64,000 nucleotides of DNA, from positions 1,224,375 through 1,288,374 of the forward strand of contig NZ_VCEJ01000002.1 of the NCBI RefSeq assembly GCF_005860805.1, written 5' to 3'. Of this stretch, positions 63,901 to 64,000 are shown one piece after another; position 1 is the stretch's first letter; the number at the start of each line of letters is the position of its first letter. Both the position numbers and the translations under genes were made by a program. The notes beneath the pieces were generated by a model, which did no database searches, was not told the origin of the DNA, and was given only the letters and a program-made list of their open reading frames with translations. This DNA is from Dyadobacter luticola (GTDB lineage Bacteria; Bacteroidota; Bacteroidia; Cytophagales; Spirosomataceae).

Positions 63901-64000
63901 GCGAAGACAGGTTTTTTCCTTGCAGCACGATCTTCTTGATGACGCCCAAAGTATCCTTGCGTAGTTTGAGCAGCTCGTACTGGCGGTTCATCAAATCGAG
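60929..64000 (-). CDS. Hybrid histidine kinase (CHASE3-like)-TM-GAF-HisKA-HATPase-REC-REC-REC, 5'-truncated by window end
   Basis: The frame is open to the last base of the window, so the N-terminus is missing; 1021 residues follow the first in-frame TTG/ATG (63994/63989). Seen in order: the end of a CHASE3-like extracytoplasmic helix region, a membrane segment at about 70-90 (ILMGSSAFLLVILLLYYFI), GAF (about 120-270), a long coiled coil (about 280-370), HisKA with FLANMSHELRTPLNSILILS, HATPase_c with YGGTGLGLSISRELAGLF, then three receivers with acceptor Asp in AIILDMNLPDMSG, GIILDVRLADMNG and LVLMDVMMPEMDG. Receiver 2 has Lys in VIKTKKS in place of the usual K-P. It is the first gene in view of the CheR/CheB operon. 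Confidence 0.92.
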   Translation of the reverse strand, partial: LDLMNRQYELLKLRKDTLGVIKKIVLQGKNLSSHIEFSFRRIENAEEGLLIEREQNAAVSSSEAKQYILMGSSAFLLVILLLYYFIRKTYNAQIASEEETLKANRRLEELALEDQEKNWILNAAITLSTAVRGEPTLKELSERLVKKLVEVTNAEIAVMYLVSRTGETLEMSASSGMNSSQPFPGKITVGDGILGQIVQDKISLKKLEVTPAYFSVQTATGSTEPAAVIVKTISFGGEVRALLEVGYLTDPEPKVVKLLELVSDNIGVGIMASHARQTANELLEKTQLQAEELESQQEELRVTNEELTRQTSLLQVSEEELRVQQEELKQINTELEEKAFMLEEQKSTIEEARDQIQIKADELERSGKFKSEFLANMSHELRTPLNSILILSRILGENKGSRLSEEEQRYASVIYNSGNDLLTLINDILDLAKVESGKIELFNENVATELILSEIRNTFHKVAENKGLTLNLEKAASCPDTLYVDHVRLIQIVRNLLSNAIKFTSAPGSVSLLISEEDGFLSFKVSDTGIGIPLEKQKAIFEAFQQADGSTSRKYGGTGLGLSISRELAGLFKGSISLSSEPGKGSVFTLKIPVQSGTSAEAEMVLPELEAKPEVVVRPAPVIEHLKENRLLLIEDDAVFAADMTSKAEDSGFQVALATNGKAALELVRTFNPTAIILDMNLPDMSGDDVLRELKSDTKTRLIPVHTVSAGDYFDVDILKEGAIGFMQKPVDQKSAESIFNLLKLEGKDLEKQRILLIEDDTYQSKYLGDFLAANNILVLYAFSAKEALDILQRDSVDGIILDVRLADMNGLDLLDQIKKNPDWSALPVVVNTAEDLSQEDLGRVMKYAHPVVIKTKKSNERLLDEVKLFLKKIQPRTSKPDVRPEDFSNPVVHSEKVFVGRKILIADDDMRNIFALSAVLEDSGFKIEIATNGREAIKKLEEVPGIELVLMDVMMPEMDGIEATRKIREHNKWLKLPIIAVTAKAMQGDREQCMAAGANDYISKPVDIDKLLSLIKVWLHAA

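Overview
The window looks like a chromosomal stretch of a Bacteroidota bacterium, most likely Cytophagales of the Dyadobacter/Spirosomaceae type. The support is two SusC/SusD pairs, an ECF sigma/FecR/STN-SusC relay, a type IX secretion sorting domain, TAnnTTTG-type -7 boxes, TTG starts, and overall resemblance of many proteins to that group. The genus is inference. I found no rRNA, tRNA, CRISPR array, transposase or phage gene.

Layout. 1-5.8 kb: the end of a MetY-type sulfhydrylase, an S9 oligopeptidase lipoprotein and DNA polymerase I, followed by a secreted LRR protein with a T9SS tail (5.8-7.1 kb). 7.2-26.4 kb is a nutrient-uptake region in two units. Unit one is a SusC/SusD pair on the minus strand, divergent from a DUF1080/PA14-like protein and a beta-propeller protein ending in an azurin-like copper domain. 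Unit two is an ECF sigma factor, a FecR anti-sigma, a SusC with an STN signalling domain, a SusD, an exported RraA/HMG-aldolase-like protein and a Tat-exported enolase-superfamily dehydratase. A 97-base near-perfect hairpin lies between the last two. 26.5-35.5 kb: a CPA2 cation/proton antiporter, then a signalling cluster in which an ATP/ADP-translocase-like protein fused to HEAT repeats and a cyclic-nucleotide-binding domain lies tail to tail with an operon for histidine kinase, response regulator, response regulator-adenylate cyclase and HD protein. 35.7-41.1 kb: a CusCBA/CzcCBA-type efflux operon.

41.1-50.9 kb is a mixed region: a DUF5618-like protein, two Rossmann-fold oxidoreductases with an AraC regulator, a very AT-rich spacer, a two-gene operon (a 55-residue protein at 44911-45078 plus a helix-turn-helix protein), a YdjM-like membrane protein, a Crp/Fnr regulator, an FtsX/MacB-type permease with an unknown partner, and a DUF2383-type protein. 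51.1-54.2 kb: an ECF sigma, a zinc-finger anti-sigma with HEAT-like repeats and two tandem DUF4097 proteins. 54.2-57.5 kb: a MarR regulator, a ClC channel/antiporter with CBS domains and a glycine-rich lipoprotein. 57.6-64 kb: a minus-strand signalling operon of CHASE3-like/GAF hybrid kinase (cut by the window end), CheR, CheB and a REC-PAS-kinase-REC protein.

How it fits together. Unit two reads as a ligand-sensing import system: the STN-SusC signals through FecR to the sigma factor, SusC/D import the ligand, and two exported enzymes may dehydrate and cleave a sugar acid outside the cytoplasm. The 28.8-35.5 kb cluster reads as a two-component-to-cAMP relay whose effector may be the CNBD-bearing transporter-like protein. 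The CheB/CheR cluster is a non-flagellar signalling module without receptors, CheA or CheW in view. These pathway readings are inference from domains and gene order.
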